In this document: positions 1 through 11,439 of the stretch, piece by piece
How the letters are laid out: each line of letters opens with the position of its first letter
Numbering within the stretch: position 1 is the stretch's first letter
Source of the DNA: Pseudarthrobacter defluvii
GTDB lineage: Bacteria; Actinomycetota; Actinomycetes; Actinomycetales; Micrococcaceae
Length of the DNA: 64,000 nucleotides
Assembly: GCF_030323865.1 (NCBI RefSeq)
Contig: NZ_CP066362.1
Coordinates: 744,001 to 808,000, forward strand
Direction of reading: 5' to 3'
Position numbers and translations under genes: made by a program
Notes under the pieces: model-generated
The model's input: the letters and a program-made list of their open reading frames with translations, nothing else
Database searches by the model: none
Told to the model about the DNA's origin: nothing

Positions 1-2453
<2,453 letters not shown>

Positions 2454-2636
2454 CCACACAGAAAAACATTCTGCTTGCGTCCACTATGTGGTTCCCAACC
2501 AACAACCCCCAAACATCGGGCTTATTGGCGGAACCAACAATTGAATAACACCACTACCTGCCCTCACGGGCAGGGATGTTGTAACCACTAATCTTCCCAC
2601 CCCCGGAGCGTTTTCGCGGGGGAGCGGGTGAAAGGG
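2454..2636 (+). other. 23S-5S internal transcribed spacer
   Basis: Spacer of about 180 nt between the 23S and 5S genes with no gene in it. A CCCTCACGGGCAGGG-like hairpin near 2560 and GC-rich inverted segments near 2600-2628 probably belong to the RNase III processing stems. This is an inference from position. Confidence 0.7.
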
Positions 2637-2754
2637 TTACGGCGGTCATAGCGTGGGGGAAACGCCCGGTCCCATTCCGAACCCGGAAGCTAAGACCCAC
2701 AGCGCCGATGGTACTGCACCCGGGAGGGTGTGGGAGAGTAGGTCACCGCCGGAA
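2637..2754 (+). rRNA. rrf: 5S ribosomal RNA
   Basis: 5S rRNA of about 118 nt, 180 nt downstream of the 23S 3' end. The terminal helix is formed by GGCGGTCATAGCG near the start and GGTCACCGCCGG at the end. The conserved CCCATTCCGAACCCGGAAG loop lies near 2671. The ends were inferred from the terminal stem. It is the last gene of the rrn operon, and no tRNA follows it. Confidence 0.95.
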
Positions 2755-2763
2755 CATCATTAC

Positions 2764-2800
2764 AGTAGGGCCCTGACAACGAACGTCAGGGCCCTACTAC
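2764..2800 (+). terminator. rrn operon terminator
   Basis: Perfect 14-bp inverted repeat (2764-2777 with 2785-2798) around a 7-nt loop, ten bases after 5S. The downstream sequence is TACTACTTT. The strong hairpin at this position is consistent with an intrinsic terminator for the rRNA operon, although the T run is poor. Confidence 0.8.
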
Positions 2801-2897
2801 TTTAACCACCACAGACGCACCCAGCCACAAGCTCGTTGAGTCCTATCAGGCACGGACAGGGTGGCTGGCACAATGCCCCCGGGTAGGATGGTCCCTC

Positions 2898-3392
2898 ATG
2901 AGCAGCATCTTCAGCCACGCCCAGCACCCTTTCGAAGAAGCCGGGCAGCCGGCAGCTGATCCCCTGGAACCAGTGGTAAACACCGTGGTTGTTCCAGGGC
3001 CAGTCGCCCGCGCCTTCGCCGGCTTCACCGACCACACCCACCTGTGGTGGCCCTTGGAACAGCACGGGGTGTACGGCGCCGCTTCCTACGTGGAGTTTGA
3101 GGAGAACCTGATCCTCGAAACGGCGGACGATGGACGCACCTCCATCTGGGGAACCCTCGACGACTGGCAGCCGCCCCTGTCCTTCCACGCTACTTGGCAC
3201 CCCGGCACCACAGCCCTTTGGTCCACCGAGCTCCTGGTTGTATTCCGGGCGGTGGAAGCGGGTACCGAGGTCCGGGTTTTCCACGAGGGCTGGGAGGGCG
3301 CGGAGGACCCTGCCGCAGTACGCCAGGAATATGTGGAGGCCTGGCCGCTGATCCTTGAGAAGTTTGCCCGGTTTATGGGCAGCGAAGCCTGA
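2898..3392 (+). CDS. SRPBCC / AHSA1-type protein
   Basis: 164-residue soluble protein of the SRPBCC (START/Bet v1-like) superfamily, closest to the activator-of-Hsp90-ATPase AHSA1 group. The visible pattern is typical: VNTVVVPGPVARAFAGFTD early (helix-grip entry), then a WWP motif, repeated short beta strands such as TSIWGTLDDWQPP, and a long C-terminal helix (EAWPLILEKFARFM). Members bind small hydrophobic ligands or act as toxin/antibiotic resistance or chaperone-like proteins; the ligand here is unknown. The ATG at 2898 follows an AGGATGG element. It converges on the LacI gene with only 9 bp between stop codons. Confidence 0.8.
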   Translation: MSSIFSHAQHPFEEAGQPAADPLEPVVNTVVVPGPVARAFAGFTDHTHLWWPLEQHGVYGAASYVEFEENLILETADDGRTSIWGTLDDWQPPLSFHATWHPGTTALWSTELLVVFRAVEAGTEVRVFHEGWEGAEDPAAVRQEYVEAWPLILEKFARFMGSEA

Positions 3393-3401
3393 ACTTCCTG
3401 C

Positions 3402-4457
3402 TTATGCGCGCCGCATAGGCTCGTGTGGCGGGACGGCGGTACTGTTCCGGATCACGAACTCGGTGGGGAACTCCTGGTCTTGTGCTGCAGCCGCTGCGGT
3501 GCCGTCGTCGGAATTCCCGCTTGGCTTTTCCAGCAAAGCCAAGGCAGTGGCAGCCGCCAAGCGGCCCTGCCCCCGCGGATCCTGATTGATAGTGGTGAGT
3601 CCAAACGTCTCGGCGAGCTCGTGACCGTCGATCCCCACGACAGAGAGGTCCTGCGGTACCTGCAGTCCAAAGTCGCGGGCCGCAAGCATGATGCCTACGG
3701 CCATCTCGTCAGAGGCCGCGAAGACTGCTGTAGGGCGTTCGGAACTGGTGCCCAACAGCCTGCGGCCCGCGGCATAGGCGCCCTGGATGGTGAAGTCGGC
3801 GGTGGCTTTCCACTCCGGCCGTACGGTCAGCCCGGCTTCAGCCATGGCTGAGGCGAAGCCCTTCTGGCGCAGCTGGGGGAGCTTGAAGTCGCGGTTCAGC
3901 TCTCCGTATCCCGTAATGTGGGCGATTCTGCTGTGTCCCAGCCCAATCAGGTGGCGGGTGGCCAGCGCGGCCAGCCCCTCGTCGTCAATCCTGATCGTAG
4001 AGGCTCCCCGCAGCGCGCCACCGATTCCCACGATGGGGCGGTGTACCGCCAGCAGTTGGCCGATCTCGTCTTCGCTGAGCACCAACGCCACGGCGATGAC
4101 GGCATCCAGGCGCTTCCGCAGGAGGAAGTCATTCAGGATGCTGCTGCGTCGCTCCGGCTGTTCGCCCACATTGTAGAGGGTTAGGTCGTAGCCGGCGTCC
4201 AGCAGGGTCTCCGACACGCCTTCCAAGACGGAAGAGAAGTACCATCGCTGGACATTGGGGACCACCAGCCCAATGTTGTGATTGCGACCGGACGCGAGGC
4301 TGGACGCGTGGTACGACGGGACAAATCCCAGTTCCTTGGCCGCGTCCTGGGCAAGACGGCGGCTCCTGGCCGAGACGTTGGATTTACCGCTCAGCGCCCT
4401 GGACACGGTGGCCACTGACAGGCCGGCCCGGCTGGCAACTTCCTTGATACCCGCCAT
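3402..4457 (-). CDS. LacI-family transcriptional regulator of the GH13 operon
   Basis: 351-residue LacI/GalR-type repressor. The N-terminal helix-turn-helix starts immediately (MAGIKEVASRAGLSVATVSR) with the hinge near residues 45-60, followed by a periplasmic-binding-protein-like sugar sensor (NIGLVVPNVQRWYFSSVLEG; VGIDGHELAETFGLTTINQD). I start it at 4457 rather than the longer 4499 frame because family members begin right before the HTH and because 4457 lies 2 bp after the stop of the upstream alpha-glucosidase gene, implying co-transcription. It probably controls that gene, and itself, through the operator at 6226-6239. The effector is not known; a disaccharide or glucoside is a reasonable guess. 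Confidence 0.9.
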   Translation of the reverse strand: MAGIKEVASRAGLSVATVSRALSGKSNVSARSRRLAQDAAKELGFVPSYHASSLASGRNHNIGLVVPNVQRWYFSSVLEGVSETLLDAGYDLTLYNVGEQPERRSSILNDFLLRKRLDAVIAVALVLSEDEIGQLLAVHRPIVGIGGALRGASTIRIDDEGLAALATRHLIGLGHSRIAHITGYGELNRDFKLPQLRQKGFASAMAEAGLTVRPEWKATADFTIQGAYAAGRRLLGTSSERPTAVFAASDEMAVGIMLAARDFGLQVPQDLSVVGIDGHELAETFGLTTINQDPRGQGRLAAATALALLEKPSGNSDDGTAAAAAQDQEFPTEFVIRNSTAVPPHEPMRRA

Positions 4458-4459
4458 GG

Positions 4460-6205
4460 TCAGTCTGCTGTGATGAGGTCCGGTCCAAGCTCTATCCATG
4501 CCGTCTCGCCGGAGGCAAGGGCATGGGCGGTCTCTGTGGGAAGGCTGCGGATCAGTACGTGGCCCGCCGGCATGTCCAACGGCTCATGGTTCAGGTTCAT
4601 GAGGACCAGCGTAGTGCCGTTCAGGTAGCCCAGGGACGACCCCGTGCACCAGTCTTCTGCCCAGGACAATGATCCCCTGCCCAAGTTCAGCTGCCGGCGG
4701 CATGCCAGGGCGTCACGGTACAGCGAGAGGTGCGACGACGGCGATTCCGCCTGGAGATCCCGCGCCAGCGTTTCAAACGAGGAGGGAATGGGAAGCCACG
4801 GATCTTCCCCCGCACCAAAGCCCAAGTGCGGGTCCCCGGCCCGCCAGGGCAGCGGCACCCGGCAACCGTCACGGCCAAGCCGCTGACCCCCGGTACGGCC
4901 AAATGTCGGATCCTGGCGGAGGTGGCCCGGAATGTCGATGCCGTCCGGCAGTCCCAGCTCTTCCCCCTGGTAAAGGTATGCGGCGCCGGGCAGCCCCAGC
5001 ATGAACAGTGAGGCCGCGGCCGCGCGGCGGCGGCCAAGGGCTTCGTCCGGCTGCGGGTCAGCGGAACCTATGCCGTCCCCGTCCCGCGGACCCTGCCCGT
5101 TGTAGCCAAAACGGGTGGCATGGCGAACCACGTCGTGGTTGGAAAGCACCCAGGTACTCGGGGCCCCAACGCCGTCAAGGACCGTCAGCGAGTCGGTGAT
5201 GACAGAACGCAGCCGGTAGACATCCAGGCCCGCGTGGAGATAAGGGAAGTTGAATGCCTGGTGCATCTCGTCGGGCCGCACCCAGTGCGCCAGCCGCTGC
5301 AGGTCGACGCTTGCCTCGGCGCAGAGAATCCGGTCCGGTCCGTATTCGTCCAAGAGCAACCGCCATTTCCGGTAGATGTCGTGGACGCCGGGTTGCCCGA
5401 ACATCGGTGCCTCGTGGCCGGGGTACCCCTCGCTGCTGCCGCCATCAGCGCGTCCGCCCCATGCCGGAAGGCCCGGCGCTTTGACCAGGGCATGGGCCAC
5501 GTCCACTCGGAAGCCCGAGACGCCGCGGTCCAGCCAGAAGCGGAGCACCCTCTCGAACTCTGCGTGGACGGCGGGGTTGTCCCAGTTGAAGTCCGGCTGG
5601 GAGGAATCAAAAAGGTGCAGGTACCACTGGCCCGGTTGTCCGTCAGGGGCCGGCACGCGTGTCCAGGCGGGCCCGCCAAAGTGGGACTGCCAGTTGTTTG
5701 GCGGTTCCTGTCCGTCCGGTCCTGTCCCGTCGCGGAAGATGAACATGTCCCGCTCCGGGCTCCCATCAGGTGCTGCAAGGGCTGCCTGGAAAGCGGGGTG
5801 TTGGTCCGAGCAATGGTTTGGCACCAGATCCACGATCACCCGCAGGCCGAGCCTGTGCGATTCAGCCATCATGACGTCGAAATCGCCGAGCGTGCCGAAA
5901 ATTGGGTCCACGTCGCAGTAGTCGCTGACGTCGTAACCGGCATCGCGTTGCGGGGAGCGGAAAAAGGGGGACAGCCAGACGGCGTCGACGCCCAGGTCCG
6001 CAAGGTGCGGCAGTTCCTCGGTGATTCCCGCCAGGTCGCCCACGCCGTCGCCGTTCAGGTCCCGAAATGACCGTGGGTACACCTGGTAGATCACGGCAGA
6101 CCGCCACCAGCCCGGAGCGGGGTCGGCGGCGTGGATGAGGGTGAGTGGGCCAGCGGAGACAGAAGTGTCGTGGATCACAGTTTCGACGGACATGGAAGTC
6201 AGCAT
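4460..6205 (-). CDS. GH13 alpha-glucosidase (oligo-1,6-glucosidase type)
   Basis: 581-residue glycoside hydrolase family 13 enzyme with no signal peptide, so cytoplasmic. It should hydrolyse the terminal alpha-glucosyl unit of imported maltose, isomaltose, sucrose or trehalose-type sugars. The (beta/alpha)8 barrel starts at WWRSAVIYQVYPRSFRD (about residues 33-49). Conserved regions are DLVPNH (126-131), nucleophile Asp235 in GFRVDVAH, acid/base Glu297 in ILCAEASV and Asp358 in LSNHD. All three catalytic acids are present. The QVYPRSF motif and domain length fit the alpha-glucosidase/oligo-1,6-glucosidase group rather than alpha-amylases. Start could also be Met5 (6193); neither start has a strong ribosome-binding site. 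No transporter is adjacent, so its sugar must enter by a system encoded elsewhere. Confidence 0.92.
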   Translation of the reverse strand: MLTSMSVETVIHDTSVSAGPLTLIHAADPAPGWWRSAVIYQVYPRSFRDLNGDGVGDLAGITEELPHLADLGVDAVWLSPFFRSPQRDAGYDVSDYCDVDPIFGTLGDFDVMMAESHRLGLRVIVDLVPNHCSDQHPAFQAALAAPDGSPERDMFIFRDGTGPDGQEPPNNWQSHFGGPAWTRVPAPDGQPGQWYLHLFDSSQPDFNWDNPAVHAEFERVLRFWLDRGVSGFRVDVAHALVKAPGLPAWGGRADGGSSEGYPGHEAPMFGQPGVHDIYRKWRLLLDEYGPDRILCAEASVDLQRLAHWVRPDEMHQAFNFPYLHAGLDVYRLRSVITDSLTVLDGVGAPSTWVLSNHDVVRHATRFGYNGQGPRDGDGIGSADPQPDEALGRRRAAAASLFMLGLPGAAYLYQGEELGLPDGIDIPGHLRQDPTFGRTGGQRLGRDGCRVPLPWRAGDPHLGFGAGEDPWLPIPSSFETLARDLQAESPSSHLSLYRDALACRRQLNLGRGSLSWAEDWCTGSSLGYLNGTTLVLMNLNHEPLDMPAGHVLIRSLPTETAHALASGETAWIELGPDLITAD

Positions 6206-6225
6206 AACTGCGTGGAGCGATTTAA

Positions 6226-6239
6226 TGAAAACGCTTCCA
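6226..6239 (-). promoter_or_regulatory. LacI-family operator upstream of the alpha-glucosidase
   Basis: TGAAAACGCTTCCA matches the LacI/GalR palindrome consensus TGNAANCGNTTNCA at every fixed position. It lies 20 bp upstream of the alpha-glucosidase start, where a repressor would block transcription. The LacI gene that is the last gene of the same unit is the obvious candidate to bind it. Binding is inferred. Confidence 0.7.
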
Positions 6240-6378
6240 TCATTGTTTCCTCACGCAGCACGGGGTCGTCTCTGTCCATAGGGGAACAGGACTGGAAGCG
6301 GTTGCGGCAGTGCGCCGGGGCCCCGCATAAATCACGCCCTAGACTGGGAGAAAATGTCCGACGACGGATGGAGGCTTT

Positions 6379-7749
6379 GTGGGAAGCATCGTTGACGAGC
6401 TGGAGGCCGTCCTGGCCCCGGACCAGCTGGACGTGAGCGAGGTGTCACTTCGCCGGTACGCGATCGACCAGGCGCCCGTCATCGACTTTCAGCTGCCCCT
6501 GGCCGTGGTGTTCCCGGAATCGGTGGCCGACGTTCAATCCGTGGTGAAGGCGTGCGCCGACAGCGGCATACCCATCGTCCCGCGAGGCGCCGGTACCGGC
6601 GTGTCCGGCGGCGCCCACGCCACGAACAACTGCATCATCCTGTCCCTGGAGCGGATGGACCGGATCCTCGCGCTGAATCCCGACGACGAAACAGCCGTCG
6701 TGGAGCCCGGCGTGGTCAACGCCGTCCTCAACGAAGCAGCCGCAGAGCACGGACTCATGTACGCTCCGGATCCAGCAAGCTTCCGAAGCTCCACCATCGG
6801 CGGCAATGTGGCCACCAACGCAGGCGGCCTTCGCTGCGCCAAGTATGGGGTCACCAGGGATTCGGTCCTTGCCGTGGACGTGGTTTTGGCCGACGGATCG
6901 CTCATCCATACCGGCCACCAGACCTTCAAAGGCGTGGCGGGTTACGACCTAACGGGCCTCTTCGTGGGGTCCGAGGGGACGCTGGGCATCGTCGTCGGAA
7001 TCACCGTGCGGCTGAAGTACCTGCCCCGGGAAGTCCACACCGTGGCCGCGTTCTACCCGGACTTCCGCATGGCCGCCGCAGGGGTCCTGGCCGTGGGCAG
7101 GGCGCGCGTCCAGCCCGCCATCATGGAACTGCTGGACGGCGGGACGCTGGCCCAGCTCGACGACATCCACGGCTCCGACCTCAGCACGCGCGGAAAGTCA
7201 CTGCTGCTGATCCAGACGGACGGATTCGGGGCGGCCGCGGAAGCCGAGGTGGTACGCCAGGTTCTGCGCGACGGCGGCGCCGCGGTGACCACCGAAGCCA
7301 GCGCCGAGGCGGAGCGGCTGGTGGAGCTGCGGAGGCACAGCCGGGGCACCGAAGTGGACGACGAGTACCGCGTGGGTGAAGACGTGGCTGTTCCGAGGTC
7401 ACGCCTGGTGGATTACGTTGCCGCGCTCGAGGCCATGGCCGCCGCTCAGCAGGTGCACCTCAAAGTAGTGGCCCATGCAGGGGACGGCAACCTGCACCCA
7501 ACATTCTGGATCGACCGGCAGGGCACGGACGTCGACGCCGATGCCATGGAGCGGCTCCAGGTGGCCCTGGACGAATCGATCACCGCGGCCCTGGCCATGG
7601 GTGGCACCATCACGGGGGAACACGGCGTAGGCCAGTACAAGCTGCGGTGGCTGGGCCAGGAGCAGCCCGAGCCGGTCCGGGAACTCCAGCGCAGGATCAA
7701 GGACCTGTTCGATCCTGCCGGCATCCTCAACCCCGGAAAGGCTATCTAG
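6379..7749 (+). CDS. FAD-linked oxidase, GlcD / D-lactate dehydrogenase-like
   Basis: 456-residue flavoprotein of the FAD-binding type 4 (VAO/PCMH) family. It probably oxidises a D-2-hydroxy acid such as glycolate or D-lactate. The FAD-binding PP loop is visible as VPRGAGTGVSGGAH (about residues 69-82), with TIGGNVATNAGG (about 139-150) and GSEGTLGIV (about 197-205) further along. The C-terminal FAD-oxidase domain ends in the family signature TGEHGVGQYK followed by FDPAGILNPGK. The GTG start has GGAGG five bases upstream. It appears monocistronic; the substrate cannot be fixed from sequence alone. Confidence 0.88.
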   Translation: MGSIVDELEAVLAPDQLDVSEVSLRRYAIDQAPVIDFQLPLAVVFPESVADVQSVVKACADSGIPIVPRGAGTGVSGGAHATNNCIILSLERMDRILALNPDDETAVVEPGVVNAVLNEAAAEHGLMYAPDPASFRSSTIGGNVATNAGGLRCAKYGVTRDSVLAVDVVLADGSLIHTGHQTFKGVAGYDLTGLFVGSEGTLGIVVGITVRLKYLPREVHTVAAFYPDFRMAAAGVLAVGRARVQPAIMELLDGGTLAQLDDIHGSDLSTRGKSLLLIQTDGFGAAAEAEVVRQVLRDGGAAVTTEASAEAERLVELRRHSRGTEVDDEYRVGEDVAVPRSRLVDYVAALEAMAAAQQVHLKVVAHAGDGNLHPTFWIDRQGTDVDADAMERLQVALDESITAALAMGGTITGEHGVGQYKLRWLGQEQPEPVRELQRRIKDLFDPAGILNPGKAI

Positions 7750-7752
7750 GAC

Positions 7753-9171
7753 TCAGTCGTCCGAGTCCGGGTAGTCTTCCCCGGATTCGTCAGCGCCGTA
7801 GCGGGACTCCTCGTTCTCCACCTCAAGGATTTTCAGCAGCTCAGTGTCCGGGTTGAGCATGATGGCGGCCTCGTCCCGCCGGTGCCGCAGGATCGAGTCG
7901 ATGTAGGACTGAACGGCCTCTGCCAGCGGAATGTGGCGCTCCTGCTTCTCGGACATGTACCAGCGGTGTTCCAGGACCTCGTGCACCACCTCGGCATGCT
8001 CAAGCTTGCCGGAAAGGTCCCGGGGGATGGCGCGCACGATCGGCTCGAAGATCTGGCTGACCCATAGGTGGGCGCTGTATTCCTCGTCCATCTCCGGGTT
8101 GTTGTCCGCCCGGAACGAGTCCATGTCGTTGAGGAGGCGGCGGGCCTGGTTCTCCTGGGCATCCAGGCCGGTAAGCCGCAGCAGCCGCCGCTGGTGGTGC
8201 CCCGCGTCCACCACCTTGGGCTGCAGCTGAATGGTGGAGCCGTTCTGGGTGGTCTTGATGGCGTACTCCTCGACGTCGAAGCCGAGTTCGTTCAGCCGCC
8301 GGATGCGGGCGCCCACTCGCCACCGTTCGCCGAGTTCGAAGGATTCCTTCTCGGTCAGCTCAGCCCACAGCCGCCGGTAGCTGTCCATGATCAGCTCGCT
8401 GGTGGCCACGGGGTCCACCTTTTCCTCGATGAGGCCGCCGTCCAGCAGGTCCATAAGCTCGCCGGCGATGTTAACGCGGGCGATTTCCAGGTCGTACTCG
8501 CGCTGCCCGGTGGAGAGGTCCGGGTAGAGCTCGCCGGTTTCCGCGTCCACCAGGTACGCGGCGAAGGCGCCGGCGTCGCGGCGGAACAGGGTGTTGGACA
8601 GCGAGACGTCGCCCCAGTAAAAACCGATGAGGTGCAGCCGCACCAGCAGGAGGGCCTGCGCGTCGATGAGGCGGGTGAGGGTGTCCTTGCGCAGCATCTG
8701 GGAAAAGAGCGCGCGGTAGGGCATGGAAAACTTCAGGTGCCGGGTGACGAGGACAGGGTTGAGCGGGCGTCCGTCCGGGGTGGTGCGCCCGGTGATCACC
8801 GCAACCGGCTCCACGCACGGCACATCGAAGCGCGCCAGCTTCCGGAGCATGTGGTACTCGTGCCGGGCCACGTGCTCGGAGGTTTCCTTGATGGCGATCA
8901 CGGAGCCGCCCAAGTGGGCGAACCGGACGATGTGCCGGGAAATACCGCGGGGCAGCGCCGCCAGGTACTGTGCCGGCCACTCCTCCAAAGCGATATGCCA
9001 CGGCAGGTCCAGCAGTTCGGGATCAGCCGCCGCTGCCGTGATGTTCAGCGACGAGGCTACCGAGGCCGCCTTGTTGTCATCGGCACTGGCAGCCACGAAC
9101 CGGGGCAGCTTGCCGATCTGCGCGTAGTCGGTGGGTTCGTCGTGCCACTGGGCGCTGTATTCCTCGGTCAT
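7753..9171 (-). CDS. DUF4032 protein with kinase-like catalytic residues
   Basis: 472-residue cytoplasmic protein of the DUF4032 family, common in actinobacteria and of unknown function. The central part looks like a minimal protein- or lipopolysaccharide-kinase fold: VIAIK with Lys95, a following helix Glu105, a catalytic-loop-like YWGDVSLSN (Asp188, Asn193), and YLVDAETGE (Asp209) in the metal-binding position. That residue order is what an active phosphotransferase needs, but the kinase call is my inference. The C-terminal third is acidic and helical, ending in an Asp/Glu-rich tail. It converges on the FAD oxidase gene with 3 bp between stops. A GGAAG element precedes the ATG. Confidence 0.85.
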   Translation of the reverse strand: MTEEYSAQWHDEPTDYAQIGKLPRFVAASADDNKAASVASSLNITAAAADPELLDLPWHIALEEWPAQYLAALPRGISRHIVRFAHLGGSVIAIKETSEHVARHEYHMLRKLARFDVPCVEPVAVITGRTTPDGRPLNPVLVTRHLKFSMPYRALFSQMLRKDTLTRLIDAQALLLVRLHLIGFYWGDVSLSNTLFRRDAGAFAAYLVDAETGELYPDLSTGQREYDLEIARVNIAGELMDLLDGGLIEEKVDPVATSELIMDSYRRLWAELTEKESFELGERWRVGARIRRLNELGFDVEEYAIKTTQNGSTIQLQPKVVDAGHHQRRLLRLTGLDAQENQARRLLNDMDSFRADNNPEMDEEYSAHLWVSQIFEPIVRAIPRDLSGKLEHAEVVHEVLEHRWYMSEKQERHIPLAEAVQSYIDSILRHRRDEAAIMLNPDTELLKILEVENEESRYGADESGEDYPDSDD

Positions 9172-9229
9172 GGCTCAATTCTTCCGTACTCGGGGCAGGG
9201 CGGCTAAATTCCGTGCGGCCAATTAAAGG

Positions 9230-9275
9230 CCGACGGCGGCCCGCACCACTGTGGAAGGGTGCGGACCGCCGTCGG
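9230..9275 (-). terminator. terminator after msiK
   Basis: Long hairpin with 18-nt arms (9230-9247 and 9258-9275, one mismatch) about 30 bp past the msiK stop. On the minus strand it is followed by CCTTTAATT, which fits an intrinsic terminator for msiK. Confidence 0.7.
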
Positions 9276-9303
9276 TTGCGTGGGCAGGGCCACGCGGCAG
9301 CTA

Positions 9304-10386
<1,083 letters not shown>

Positions 10387-10468
10387 AGTTATCAATCCCT
10401 TCACCGGCAGGTACGTGCCGGACGATCCGTTGTGAATGGTTCATTTTTATTCAGTTTTGTTCCTGCAA

Positions 10469-10495
10469 AATGCTCCGCGGCTTCCGCGGAGCATT
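10469..10495 (-). terminator. hairpin after otsB, possible terminator
   Basis: Perfect 12-bp inverted repeat around a CTT loop, between otsB and msiK. On the minus strand it is followed by TTGCAGG, so the T run is short. It most likely ends the otsA-otsB transcript, but could also sit in the msiK leader. Confidence 0.55.
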
Positions 10496-10602
10496 GCATG
10501 ACGCCGCACGCTGGTTGTGCGCCACATCACACAAAGAGTATGCCAGAGGTTGCTCTTTTCAGCGCAAATGTTACGAACGTCACATCTTCTGCCGGCCGTG
10601 TC

Positions 10603-11439
10603 CTAGCCGGAGGCCGCCTGCGGGTCCTCTTCCGCCACGGCAATGCTCCGCTCCTGCAGCAAGGCCTCCAGCAGCTCCGCGACGTGGATGGGTGCCTCCA
10701 CCCGGTACTGGGCCTGGGTGAAATCGAGGCCGATCTTGACCCCAACATCGCCCGGTTCGAGCCTGCCAAAGGCGTCCTCGTCCGTGACGTCATCCCCCGC
10801 AAACAGCACGGCAGTGGCCCCCGTTGCCTGCCGGAGGAAGGCAACGCCTTCGCCTTTGGAGGCATGGACCACCGAGGTCTCCAGGACGCGCTTGCCTTCC
10901 TTCAGGAAAACGCCCTTGCGGTCCTGCAGAACGGACGTGGCGGCTGACACTGCGTCTTCCGCCACGTCGTCGCGGGCTTGGCGGGTGTGCAGGACGACGC
11001 CGGCAGGCTTGTACTCCAGGGAGGTGCCGGGGGCCTGGGCAACGATGTCCGATAACTCGGCCCGCACTTCTTCCAGGAGCGCTTTCTGGTCCTCCTCCAG
11101 CGACAGTTCGGTGGAGCCCGGCCCCAGCCACGCTTCGGCGCCATGGCTGCCGATCAGCAGCGTGTCCACCGGCGGGGAGGCGACTTCCCGCAGGCTGGCG
11201 AGGGCGCGCCCGGAGATGAGTGCCGTCGTCGTGCGTGGAAGCACGGCGAGGCCCGCGAACGCTGCGGCTGACCGCGGAAGCGGCCGCGCATCCTGGGCAC
11301 GGTCTACGATCGGCGCCATGGTGCCGTCAAAATCCATGGCTACCAGCAAGTGCTCCGTCCGTGCGATCCGGCGCAAGGCTTCCCGTAGTTCGGGCGAGAG
11401 CGCCAGCGAAGCCCTGCTGCCGCGGCTGTCAGGAGTCAT
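10603..11439 (-). CDS. otsB: Trehalose-6-phosphate phosphatase
   Basis: 278-residue HAD-superfamily phosphatase that removes phosphate from trehalose 6-phosphate to give trehalose. HAD motif I is VAMDFDGTMAP (nucleophile Asp36, Asp38) and motif III/IV appears as AVLFAGDDVTDEDAFG. The start overlaps the 3' end of otsA by 11 bp, so the two are translationally coupled. Together with OtsA it makes the compatible solute trehalose from UDP-glucose and glucose 6-phosphate. Confidence 0.93.
   Translation of the reverse strand: MTPDSRGSRASLALSPELREALRRIARTEHLLVAMDFDGTMAPIVDRAQDARPLPRSAAAFAGLAVLPRTTTALISGRALASLREVASPPVDTLLIGSHGAEAWLGPGSTELSLEEDQKALLEEVRAELSDIVAQAPGTSLEYKPAGVVLHTRQARDDVAEDAVSAATSVLQDRKGVFLKEGKRVLETSVVHASKGEGVAFLRQATGATAVLFAGDDVTDEDAFGRLEPGDVGVKIGLDFTQAQYRVEAPIHVAELLEALLQERSIAVAEEDPQAASG

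Noticed and set aside
4458..4499. Longer N-terminus for the LacI regulator starting at 4499
   Set aside because: It would overlap the alpha-glucosidase and add residues before the HTH, unlike family members.
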